Source of the DNA: Larimichthys crocea
Taxonomy: Eukaryota; Chordata; Actinopteri; Sciaenidae
Assembly: GCF_000972845.2 (NCBI RefSeq)
Contig: NC_040032.1
Coordinates: 22,368,248-22,432,247, forward strand
Length of the DNA: 64,000 bases
Direction: 5' to 3'
The first letter of the stretch is position 1. Every line of letters begins with the position of its first letter. Positions 13,443 through 23,143 of this stretch are shown here, piece after piece. The notes under the pieces are model-generated. The model was given only the letters and a program-made list of their open reading frames with translations. It was not told the origin of the DNA and made no database searches. Position numbers and translations under genes: made by a program.

Positions 13443-15453
13443 GTGTGTGGGTTCTATCTTGTTGTTTGTAACAAATAAACTGCACAGACAGGAAAGATTT
13501 TGGTGAACAGTTTTCAGGCCCAGCAGCTAACAGCATTGTAATGAACAAAAGGCCAGCAGATCGATAAAGCCTGTCAGCATTTTTTTTTAAATACTACAAA
13601 ACACAGCTGGGGAATCAATGATCATCTCTCAGCCATCAGCGCAGACGTTCAACCTGCTGGTCTCAGTGGTGCCAACAGCAGTTTGTCCATCAAATCCTCA
13701 CATTTGAGAGGTGTTTCTCATTAAAAAGGTACAAAGAGTATAACTTTACCCTATGTCCTAAATAGTTTAACTACAAAGTTAAATATACATACTGGGTAGA
13801 TTGAGTTTACTGCTGAAATATATTCTGTCCAGTTTAAAGTTAAAGTAGATTTTAAACCAGCTCCACAAGGTGTAACTTTGTTCAGTTCTGGTGTTTTGCA
13901 TGTGATTTTATCTCAAGAAATAAACAGGAAGTAAACATTTGAAAACTCAACAGAGGACACGTTTATTGTTTTATCCTTCTTTGCTGGAAGATGTGATTTC
14001 AACATGGGAAGTACACGATATGTATGTTTGGCATCCATTTGATGTGTAAGAAAACAGTTGTTATGCACCTGACAATAAAATGTCCTTCCTTTTAAAATGC
14101 TGATTAATAATTTTGTATTTTTTTAGTTTTCAAAATGGAGGAAAAGAGTGAACAATAGTGTCAGTCTACATCACAACTAATGAACTCAGAGAAAAGTTTA
14201 AAAAGTTGTGAATACCACATCAGCACTAATTCAAAGTAAAACAAATCACTTAAACGCTTACTTTTGACATATATTTATGTTTTTTAATATACAATGGCTT
14301 GTTTTGTGTGAATAATGCAACAAATGCTCATACCTAAAAGACGAAATAGGACAGTTGCTAAAATGACATATACATTTGTTGGAGAGTACCAAGGACATAT
14401 GAAACAGGCCTTCATTGTCTAATAAATGTTGTGAAATTATTGCACTTTGGTTAAGTTTAGGCAATAAAACTGCTAGGTTAGGTTTCAGAAAAGATCATAG
14501 TTTGGGTTAAAATAAGTACATTAGTAAGTACATTAGTAAGTACATTAGTAAGTACATAACTTAATTAACGTTACAGCTACAGTGGTTGTGGCAAAAGCAC
14601 ATCCACCACCATTCACCAAATGTCCACCAAGGTGGTGACAAAGAGGCAAAGCTGACATTTGACACATTTTACTGTACATTGATTTTTAACTAATGATATT
14701 GATGATATTCAATTTCTTTTTCCAACAGGAAAGTACTACATTGCTACCATGACGATGGTCACGGCATCAACAGCACTCACCATCTTCATCATGAACATCC
14801 ACCACTGCGGTCCTGAGGCTCGTCCTGTTCCACAATGGGCCGAGCGTGTCATCCTTAATTACCTTGCCCGCATCTGTTTTGTCTATGAGGCTGGCGAGAA
14901 CTGTTTCGGCAGGACCTCAGCCAGCAAAAAAACTCTGTCAGAGGAGGAAGCCCCATCAGCCAATGATGGTAACACCAAAGGAACAAACTGGGATGTGAAC
15001 GGGCAGGCGTGGGGCAGGAGCGTGGAGGAGGATGGGTCTGGGGAGTCCCTGGACCAGGGGACGGACTGGAAAGAGGATATGTTTGTGACCATTGACCACT
15101 CAGAGGGGGAAGGAGCTGCTGGAGGAGATAAAGTGGAGCAAAAGAAATCAAAGAGTGCCTGTGGAGGAGGAGAAGAGTATGTTGAGGAAAAGAAAGGCGT
15201 AGGAGGTGAACCAGGAGGCGGCGCTGGGGGGAATAGGAAGGAGATCTTGGTGAGAATCCAGTGTGTGTGCCAGCACCAAGGACTTCGCAGGAACATTGAG
15301 TACATTGCCAACTCATACCAGGACCAGCGAGATGGACAACTGCGCATTGGGGAGTGGAGAAGGGTCGCCAAGGTCATGGATCGCTTCTTTATGTGGCTCT
15401 TCTTCATTATGTTCTTCTTCATGAGCATCCTCATCCTGGGACAAGCCCTCTGA
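6188..15453 (+). CDS. chrna10: Nicotinic acetylcholine receptor alpha-9/10 type subunit, alpha-10-like (first exon not found)
   Basis: Pentameric ligand-gated cation channel subunit of the plasma membrane. In vertebrates alpha-9 and alpha-10 form the cholinergic receptor of inner-ear hair cells. Five exons join in phase: 6188-6333, 6419-6573, 6682-6928, 7011-7296 and 14729-15453, all with GT-AG borders. They encode about 519 residues: the extracellular domain, a Cys-loop with 13 residues between the cysteines, loop C with adjacent cysteines (YGCC, the alpha-subunit mark), four membrane segments and a long acidic, Gly-rich M3-M4 loop. The M2-M3 stretch [17 protein letters not shown] fits alpha-10 better than alpha-9. 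The signal-peptide exon should end in phase 1 and was not located. The last intron is 7.4 kb and holds a TRIM copy. The subtype call rests on remembered family sequences, not an alignment. Confidence 0.85.
6419..6573 (+). CDS. chrna10: Receptor exon B: loops D and A
   Basis: Starts [17 protein letters not shown], which holds the complementary-face loop D tryptophan, and ends with WRPDIVLYN, the principal-face loop A. The last codon is split after two bases at the donor GTAGGT. Confidence 0.9.
6682..6928 (+). CDS. chrna10: Receptor exon C: Cys-loop and loop B
   Basis: Contains the signature disulfide loop from SSC to QQC with 13 intervening residues including FPFD. It is followed by the loop B tryptophan in FGSWTHNG. 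It ends with a complete GAG codon at a GTGAGT donor. Confidence 0.9.
7011..7296 (+). CDS. chrna10: Receptor exon D: loop C, M1 and M2
   Basis: Encodes the adjacent cysteines of loop C ([10 protein letters not shown]), the M1 helix starting [11 protein letters not shown], and the pore-lining M2 helix beginning [19 protein letters not shown]. The glutamate next to the intracellular end of M2 is the residue expected in cation-selective members. The exon ends in phase 1 at a GTGAGG donor. Confidence 0.9.
7297..8841. other. Receptor intron, part before the TRIM copy
   Basis: Intronic AT-rich DNA with no recognised element. Nothing supports an additional exon here. Confidence 0.5.
8842..9885 (+). 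CDS. Intronless TRIM-family protein, RING/B-box/coiled coil, truncated
   Basis: Tripartite-motif protein. TRIMs with this layout are typically cytoplasmic RING E3 ubiquitin ligases, and large fish families are linked to innate immunity. The 347 residues show a C3HC4 RING (C15, C18, C30, H32, C35, C38, C51, C54), a first zinc-binding segment from C102, a B-box2 starting C154/H157, and a charged coiled coil from about 190 to 300. The frame stops at 9883 just after the linker that normally leads into PRY-SPRY. RING to linker is one continuous exon, whereas many fish TRIM genes are split, so retroposition is likely. An A-rich tract with AATAAA near 10740 fits that. It lies in sense orientation inside the receptor intron. 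It may make a RING-BB-CC protein without B30.2, or be a pseudogene. Confidence 0.8.
   Translation: MAAASCLLTEDQFMCSICLDLFTDPVATPCGHNFCKDCITTHWDINVFCQCPLCKETFYTRPELRVNTLISQMAAQFRRSAQQEASSNTSRLPCTGLDDISCDICVGNKLKAMKSCLVCMASYCETHLEPHFTVTGLKKHQLINPVKNLQSRMCMKHDKQLELFCKTDQMCVCMLCMVLDHKAHDVIPLKKEYEEKKAELGKTEAEIQQMIQRKRLKIQEIKHSVQRSNEAADKEKEDGVQVFNALREFVERSQAKLIETIEEKQRPIQKQGESLIIELEQEISMLMKRSAKLEQVSHSEDHLHLIQSFPFLNAVPPTKDWTEVSICPPTYVGTWMTAVKLSSKSPS
9841..9874. repeat. Perfect 15-bp palindrome at the TRIM truncation point
   Basis: Arms 9841-9855 and 9860-9874 are exact reverse complements (ACTTGGATGACAGCT) separated by the four bases GTGA. The hairpin lies where the coiled-coil linker should continue into PRY-SPRY, directly before the premature stop. 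Confidence 0.95.
9890..10165 (+). pseudogene. C-terminal remnant of a B30.2 (PRY-SPRY) domain
   Basis: After the TRIM stop, a different frame encodes the distal half of a SPRY domain: a WTI-LRN strand, [34 protein letters not shown] and a closing APLIICPL. The PRY part and the first half of SPRY, about 130-150 residues in related proteins, are missing between the linker and this point. This is the expected C terminus of the TRIM gene, cut off by an internal deletion. Confidence 0.8.
10211..12944. other. Receptor intron, part after the TRIM copy
   Basis: An A-rich tract at about 10737-10765 with AATAAA may be the decayed tail of the TRIM retrocopy. Around 11500-11600 and 12560-12680, phrases such as CATCATATCCTGG and CCAGGATAAGCC suggest ends of a decayed DNA transposon, but this is weak. 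A polypyrimidine stretch lies at 12135-12200. Confidence 0.35.
12945..13235. repeat. Common teleost interspersed repeat (probable non-autonomous DNA element)
   Basis: The ends carry inverted ATTGATTATTC / GACAACTAATCAACTAATC-like sequence, and the centre reads like the widespread fish repeat with ATAAAATGTCAGAAAA and AAAGATATTCAGT. It lies in the receptor intron. The family name is not assigned. Confidence 0.6.
13403..13449. repeat. (GT)n microsatellite
   Basis: GT dinucleotide run of about 45 bases with one GC interruption. Confidence 0.95.
14513..14560. repeat. Short tandem repeat, 12-bp unit
   Basis: About four consecutive copies of AAGTACATTAGT, the last one changed. No spacer structure is present. 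Confidence 0.9.
14729..15453 (+). CDS. chrna10: Receptor exon E: M3, cytoplasmic loop, M4
   Basis: Begins at the M3 helix ([12 protein letters not shown]). It then runs through about 150 residues of acidic and Gly-rich cytoplasmic loop and an amphipathic MA helix region ([14 protein letters not shown]), and ends with M4 and a TGA stop. The M3-M4 loop is the least conserved part of the family and gives no functional clue here. The acceptor is TTTCCAACAG. Confidence 0.88.
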
Positions 15454-18400
15454 TGGTGATCCGGCTTATCATCAAGAGGTTGAAAAAAGCGAGTTGGTAC
15501 ACTGAACCATTAAGGCCAAAGTTAGTGTTCATTTTGTCGAAGGAAGTGAACAATTTCATATGTGTTTATAGGCTTAATTCACCTTTTTTTGTACAGCAAA
15601 ACAAACTCTGTGGTACCTTTGCAAACAATAATTTCAATCAGAAGAACCACAGAGATGTGAGGGTAAAATAATCAAGAAAAGACATCTCAGTGTGTCAAAT
15701 AACCCCATTTCATTTACAAGTTTAGTGCCCAGCTGCAAAAAGGGTTTTCTTACTCATATGTAACAAAAACATCTGCAGCAGATTCCTTGTGTCAAAGTCA
15801 CAAACACTAATTTACCTAGTCAAGTAGGGATTTCTGTACAGTTGCCATGGTAATGCCATTTCTGCTCAACTAAATTATTAATGATTACAAGCAAAACTAT
15901 TGTGTTCTTGTGTGTGATAGTTTTATTGGGAATTTTGTTACAACTGTCAACTTGAGAAACTTATGTTTGATGAAACTGATCCTGCAAAGTAAATATGATC
16001 TGAAAGTAGCAACAAATGAGGTGAGAAATATGGATCTCCACAGGGTTTTCTCTAACATTTTCAGTTTGTTATCAAAACTCATCAATCATATTTTTCGTTG
16101 CTAAGAATGTACACACACCTGAACATGAATTTAAAATGCACTCACAAACCAAACGTATTTATTTCTGAGGAAATTAAATGAAGAAAAGGAGAAGTATCAT
16201 GCAGCTCATCATATAGATTGGTTGGTTTCAGCATTTTTCACAAAAGATTTTAAAGATAAATCATGATTAAATATTTTTTAAAGTAGAAATAGGTAACTCT
16301 TTTTGCTTTCACTTATATAGAACAATGACACGTTTGGATTGTTTTTTCTTGCTCGCTTTCGCAGTTCTGTCTGCCACCAGACACAATTCAGGAAAATGAA
16401 GGCTAGCTTTAGGAGACTTATGTAGAGACCAAATGAAGAACAAACTCGTTACTCTAGTGTTACTCCACTCCTTGTTTGAAGCAACAACGTTACTCAAACC
16501 ATGCTATTACTATGCAATACATGTGGCTACAATAATTTTTGCCTTTTCCCAAATTCAGTCTAAAATTGTTCAATATAAAACATTTCTATTTCACTTCAGT
16601 GAAAAAGCTTCGTTCTTCTCTCTGATTTCCAAAGTGCTATCATTTCTTCACAGGTTCTGAGGAGAACGGAAAGCGATCCAACAGTGACGCAAACAATAAT
16701 ACCAGTTAGAAACATGATAGTCTTCATTTTACTCTAATATATATATATATATATATATCTATATATAAATATATATATATATATTGTTTACACACAGTAA
16801 CTGTACTGTAACTGTAACTGAACACACACTCATATGTAACTCTAAGTGTCAAAGTTTTAAGAGAGTTATGTTTGCCACATGTCTTTTAATAGAATATAAT
16901 TTAGGTGACAACTTAAAAATGCAAGCCGAATTTTTTGTTAAGATTATCAGTCGCATTAAAATTAATGATACCTGGGAAAGCAACCAAGAATTATTGTCAT
17001 TGTTTTTTTTTTTCTTATCTCAAGTATTCAAAGAGGAAAAGCATGAATCAAGTTTCAAGATCAAACTTTGTGTCCGTCAACTGTTATTTGCACAAGCCAT
17101 GAATTAAACTGAATATGTTAGTTGCAATTTGTACTTTTTTCATTCATAAAGCAAATGAAAAAATGAAAATGAAAATAAGAAACAGTCTTTAAGAGGGTGC
17201 AAGGAAGGGAGAGGCGCCTGATTTCGGATATAAATGCAACAATTTGAGTTTCATGTCAAATCTTATCAACACCAAAACAGCTCACGGTTGGTCCTCCGAG
17301 TGCAGCTGAGTGTGTTGACACAATTGGCTCAACTCATTTGGATACCCAGAAAATTCTCTATCAACCACAAAAATATTTTCTTCTGATTAAATTAGATAAA
17401 ACGCTGTATTTTAAAAAGTTCTCTGAAGCAACAGAGAGGATTATCTGTCTGAAAATCCTGCTCAGTTTATCTCTCACATTGTCAGTTTTACAGCCACAGA
17501 TGAATTTACTTTAGTGTGACTCTTTGCATGACCAAGCCATGCACCATATCTGCATAAAAAGATGTTATTATACTGTATGAGTGATAATCACATTCTAATA
17601 ATGGTATTAAATCACAGTTAATTCACAGTTGTTCACTGTACGAAATTATCTTAACTTGTGTTCAAACTTATCAAGGCTGTTTCAAATCTGTATTTATTCA
17701 AATAAACCACATACGATGAAACTTTTATGTTACAATGTGGGAGGATTGGGTTGATTAAATCCTGTTGCTTCCAGGCAGCTTATCTGCTTTCTCAAGACTT
17801 AAAAATGTATTGGATTTAAAGAGTAATTCTAAATGAAACTTTTTATATATATGCCTGAATATGAAAGTTACTTAACTTCTCAACAATAAAAATAAGAAAT
17901 GCCAAATTTATCACTGTAGATACTTGTTATATCATGTTTGTGTGGTGTTGAGCATTTGTCAAAAAACATTTACACATGAAACACTGTTAATGCCACAAAA
18001 TACATTAAAGATTTCTTATTAAAACAACTTTGTTTACTGAGATTTGTGGAAACTTTTCTTAAAAATTAACAATTCACAGATGTTATTTTATGTTTTTCAT
18101 ACACATTCTAATCTACTCTACACTATTGTATACTACTACTACTACTACATTACTATTAAAATCTATTTAAGACAGCTGCTAATTGTGGGAAATTAAGTGT
18201 ATTCGTTATATTTGTATACATGCAGTAACAGGTATTGTAACAGGTGTCTAAGTGGTAAAGACTTTCCCCTTAAACATCAGACAGTGAAGAAGGGAACGCT
18301 GCAGCAGCAAACACTAAGCAGCAGGTGGAGCTGAAAAACCATAAAATGAATACTGGACGCACATATAGCCTCTCTGCAACAGTACCTCAATATATAACAC

Positions 18401-19299
18401 AATGTAAATGGCATGTAATCATTAATAATAAGTGTACTGTGTATTATTTTGTATTTATTTTATCTATCTGACACATTAACAGCCCTGCTGATGTAAAGAA
18501 ACATCTAAAAGTCACTGTACTGATGCTATTTGTGAACTCCAGCAGTTTCTCCCTGGAAACCAAACTTATGGGCTTTCACACCACTGCATAGTAACTCACT
18601 TCATTAGTGTCACCATTTGACAGCCAAAATGTAAATATAAAGCATATGTATATTTGTCATTTTCATATTCATACAGCTCCAACAGAACCATAGTTTTCAC
18701 AATGCCAGTGTTACCTTTGATGGCAAACAGTGTTCAGCATTCCACACTCAACTTTTTGACCTTAGTAAGTGCATCATCCGGGTTCTCACACTACACTGCA
18801 TCTTGCTGTAACTGACAGTGTGACGCGCTTATGTACTCAAAATAGCGAGTGTAAGTCTCAAAGTACATGAATTGAGACACAGAGTTTGCTTTTGGGGGAA
18901 TGTTTGTGCAGGTAGGCAGCTGTCAGAGCAAGAAAGAGTCAAAACTAAAGGCAGTCTAACTCGCAGTAGGTCATCCATGCAGCTACAACGATCTTGTACA
19001 AATACGGTAATAAATACAAAGATGGCAACAGTATATAATTCCAAGCCCAAATATCTCCGATTCACTGCATGCAAATTGTGATGATATTATTTTATAATTT
19101 TATTAACAGCAAATTTGTTCAATAAATTTGCAACGTTAAGTTAAGCAGATCATGCGTTATTACCTTATCTTGCATCATAGTCTAGTTGGATGTTTATAAT
19201 TTTAGTTTATATTGTATGCTCACTTGGTACATTTTCTTAAATAAAGTAATATTTAATTAACATGCCACAAACTAGTTGACATTGTAAATATTGAGCCTG
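15454..19299. other. 3' flank of the receptor gene and unrecognised intergenic DNA
   Basis: AT-rich with only short chance frames. The start presumably contains the receptor 3' UTR, but I could not fix a polyadenylation site. A short TAC trinucleotide run lies near 18130. Confidence 0.45.
16737..16785. repeat. (AT)n microsatellite
   Basis: Alternating AT run of about 48 bases with two short interruptions. It is self-complementary and could extrude as a cruciform. Confidence 0.9.
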
Positions 19300-19312
19300 G
19301 TAGTATTTCAGC

Positions 19313-19745
19313 TCAGACAATGTTTTTTCTTGTGGTCCTTGTGCTTAGAAGCGTGTGAAGTTTCTCAGATGCCCCGGTCATTTCTTTGAGAAGACTTAAA
19401 TCTGGTGCAACTGGACTTGGTTGTAGATTTGTGGCCCCTCTGTGTTGAGCCATCCGTTTGTTAAGTGGATGTTTGGTTTCACCAGTGTATAGGTCTTTGC
19501 ACTTTTCTGGGGAGGGCCAACTCACCAGGACTAGACTAGAAAAAACAAGGGGCACTGGCAGACAATAATTTCCGCATTTTGAATAAGGATGACAGGAGGT
19601 TTGAAAGAGGAGTGAAGGAGACTATCTATGTAAAAGTAGAGAAAGTTTCCCTCAGCATTGGACAAGGCCTCAGACACTACAATCACATCTCCCACCTACA
19701 ATGTTGTCTTTTCTTCCTTTCCCAGGAGACTGAAGAACAATTCAG
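19313..19745. mobile_element. Rearranged Penelope-like element fragment (GIY-YIG region)
   Basis: On the minus strand, 19555-19313 encodes CKDLYTGETKHPLNKRMAQHR, the start of a GIY-YIG-type endonuclease seen at the C terminus of Penelope-like retroelements. On the plus strand, 19579-19690 encodes DRRFERGVKETIYVKVEK and GLRHYNHIS, which normally follow it in the same protein. The two halves face opposite ways around about 19557, so one was inverted. No complete domain remains. Confidence 0.55.
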
Positions 19746-22700
19746 ACTTGCAATTATGTGACTCCAATGACTCTGATCCAGCACCGAAGTTCAGGTGGCC
19801 TTAGCAATGGTCATTCACCCCGAACCTCAGGTGACCTTAACTGACTCTGCCAACGGTTATCACAACAACAAGGAGCACCAATAAACAATGTGAAAACAAT
19901 GGCCTTGTTAATGATCCCACCTAAATAACCATGTTTTCCCACCAGTCCGTCAGAATAGGAAACAGGTGAACAATGACAGGTGAAATATCTTCATGGATCT
20001 ACACCTGGGCCCAGTTGCACCAGATTCAGCTCTTTTCAAAGTTCACTGTACTTGATGTGAATTCTTGCTATTGGGACCCTAACATTTAATCAGGACTTGT
20101 TCCTAAGCTCCCTTTCAAAACTTCATACCCTAATCTTTTTTTCAGTTCTCAGTTTTCAGTTTCTTTTCTGTGATGTGTTCAAGGACACTTGACCAATAAA
20201 CATCATAATTATGATTCCAACAGCAGGGCTAGCATATCTTAGTAAAACTGGTCTTTCTGTGCAGCCTTGACTTTCAAAGTTTTGCATTAAGGAACTTTGT
20301 GAACAGTAAACCAAAACAAATTTGAACTGTTGCATGTTGGGAGCTCAGGGGACTACACTGCCCCCCGATGGTGCACCAGTTCCATCACTTCTTCTTCCAG
20401 TTGCCACAGCAGCCAGTAATGAGCGTTAATGTTTCTGATCATTAATGAGCTTTGTTGTGAGCTGCTTCCTAACAAAACACTTATTAACAGTTTCTGATGG
20501 TAATTAGAGCCCTGGGAGCAAAGAGAGAGGCCCACTAATAGATGTTTATCAGAGCTCAGAGGATAACAGTGATTACAAGAGCTAATGAAAGCTCCTGGGA
20601 TCTAGAGGGACTCATGTCTCTATCAATGAATCATGAACTTTTGGCTACTGGTTTTCAAACTTCCATGCTTTGGTCCACAGCACAAAAACTCAGAGACTGC
20701 TGGCCAGATTTTGATTAAATTTGCTATAGATATCTATGGTCCCATAATAATTTAGGTGAAAGCCAACTTTCCTCTAGTGCAATCATGAGCTTTTTAAACA
20801 TTCGACATAAGACATATCATGATTTAACCAAAAGACTGACATGAAACTTCAATGAGCCTACATTTTGTACTTTTTGTCTGGGTACTTTTGTTTGGGTTCA
20901 ACCCCTTAATTCCAGTAAAAGGAAGTGTTAATTGTTCTGCATATCACAATATTGTAAGAAAAACCCTTTTCTATTTTAGAATGATAATTCTGCCATGCAC
21001 AAAGACAAAGAAATAGGTTTACAGTCTGTGCCTGCACAGAGCCCTGACCTCAACCCCATACCAGCACCAATGTGATGACAGCTAGGCCAGCCAGGTTGGT
21101 AAATCAGGTGAAAAGCTTTTCCACAACACAACACAATGGTCTGCTGAGAGAGGACTGGTGTATGGACAAGAGTCTCTTCAGAAAACAAGCTCCCTGTCCG
21201 TCACCCCCTGAGTGCCTCACTGCAGATTTTAATTCTATTAACCTGCTGGTCACTGAGACACCTGGGAACTTAGAGGCCTCAAAGACACTCATTATGGCCC
21301 ATTAGTAACACTGGTATATAAGAACCACAACAGACATACAAACTAAGGCACTAACTTCATTAAAAAGTATTCCTATTTGACTCCATGAAGTTAGAGATAC
21401 CTGAGAGTCTGGAAGAAAGTAAGAGATTGATTTTGCAGGTAAGGTGTTGCCCAAACTCACACAAGGGGTTTCTTCTGTTTTTATTATCTCGACTCTTCCC
21501 TTCACTGACTGCAAAAACATTTTTGCAAGAATTGAAAGATTTTTTTAGAGCGATGTTTTCACTCTGAATCCACTGTTACAGTTATTATGAATCTAAAAAT
21601 GTAACACATCCTCAGATGGCACTCAAAAGTATTCAAAAATCAAACAGAAGAGTAAAGAAGTCTGAAAACATGACTTTTTGATTAATACTGGTTGAAAACG
21701 TATCAGAGCAATTTTGAAGTGGCTGAAACATGTCAGATGAGTTCAGAAAATGACATGACTAACTTTGAAACACTCTGAGCGAGATTAACTAATCTCTATC
21801 TCTCTGCTAGGGGTGCAGGGATATGCTCAGGGTGGCCTCAGCGTGTCATCAAGCCACCCTTTAGAACCGCCCAAAAAATTCTGGACTGCTTTAACGTCTA
21901 ACTCTTTAAGTCTTTTCACATTTGCACACACATCACATGTCAGCAATTGTTTTCCAACATATATATTGAAAGAAATCTCGGAATTGACACATACTTCAAT
22001 GTTTTGATGTGCTGCTTTGAGGTGATAGTAGTAGTAGTATAAGAGAGCAATAAAGTCCACATACCTAACCAAAGTGTGACTATTTCACAACATAAAGTCC
22101 CCATGGAATGGAAAGCAGAGAACTATGTGCTTCTGCATATTTACCCCCTCACTGCTATAGTTAAAAAAAAAAACCCACTGAATACAGTAATCAGTGAAGC
22201 CCAGTCATAGATGCATGTAGCTGCCTTTAGAAACACTCTGTATCAAACAGGAATCACTCCACTCTGGCTGCGTCATAAATGAGAAAGTGTTTCATTGGAG
22301 GCAACAAATACTGTTATCATGGTCATAAAACTGGATAAACTTCAGTTCACTTTTTGAGGGTGTCCTTGTGGCACGTGGAATGAACATCCTGTCCCTTCAT
22401 TTCCTGGCATCTCTCAGCTATCAAATAAAGACATAAAATAAAATATAAGCATAAATTTAAGTTCGATTCAGATCTACGAAGGCAGCCCAACAAAAAACGT
22501 TATCTTTAAGACAGAATGTTATGTTTTGAGAGAGTATGAGAGTAGTATGTGCATAAAATTACTACACATCATATTATTACAGGTTAGGTTATATTTCCTC
22601 TGTCAATGTAGACAGGAATAACCTCAGGTCATTACTATGAAGTTGTTCACATCCTTCCATAATCATCCAGGTGGGAACTAAACTTTCTGTTCACTGTGGA

Positions 22701-23143
22701 AATAAACAACATATTCCCAGGAACAAATTCTTTTCTAATCACAGCCAAACATTCAAAGCTGCAGAGGGCGGGCAATGTGTCAACGGTTACGTTGACTGAG
22801 GGCAAAGTAAAATCATAAAGAGCAAACACGCCCTTCCCGACAAGTCAGAGCATCATCAACACTTTGACGAGAAGACAGGACAGAACGCTTTAGGCTGCTC
22901 ACAACAACTTTATAGTGATCAATAGACATTATCCTCAGTTCTTTTATCTTTTGTTATTAAGAATCACATATTTTCATAGGTACCAATGTGTGTCTATTTC
23001 ATTTCAAAAATTAGAAAGAGAAAAATTTCAATGTCATTGTTTTAGATTTGTGTGTTTAACAACTGTTTTCAAGTGTTTATAGTAATGTGTGGTTATAAAT
23101 CTAATATTAGGGTTTTGATATACTTTTACAGAACTGTATTGCT
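19746..23143. other. Unrecognised intergenic DNA upstream of the split OR gene
   Basis: No convincing coding region or repeat beyond short AGT and A runs. The stretch ends with a splice-acceptor-like CTTTTACAG at 23124-23132, just before the OR start. A non-coding first exon probably lies upstream, but I could not place it. Confidence 0.45.

Larger units (their letters stand above)
13236..14728. other. Distal part of the receptor intron
   Basis: Apart from the GT microsatellite and the 12-mer repeat listed separately, nothing is recognised. It ends with the pyrimidine-rich acceptor of the last receptor exon. Confidence 0.45.

Noticed and set aside
14513..14560. Regular short repeats resembling a CRISPR-like array
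   Set aside because: Units are directly adjacent with no spacers, in a vertebrate genome. It is a simple tandem repeat.
14855..15434. Long open frames on the minus strand across the last receptor exon
   Set aside because: They are shadows of the GC-rich, repetitive cytoplasmic-loop coding sequence. They have no domain of their own, and the plus strand is clearly the receptor.
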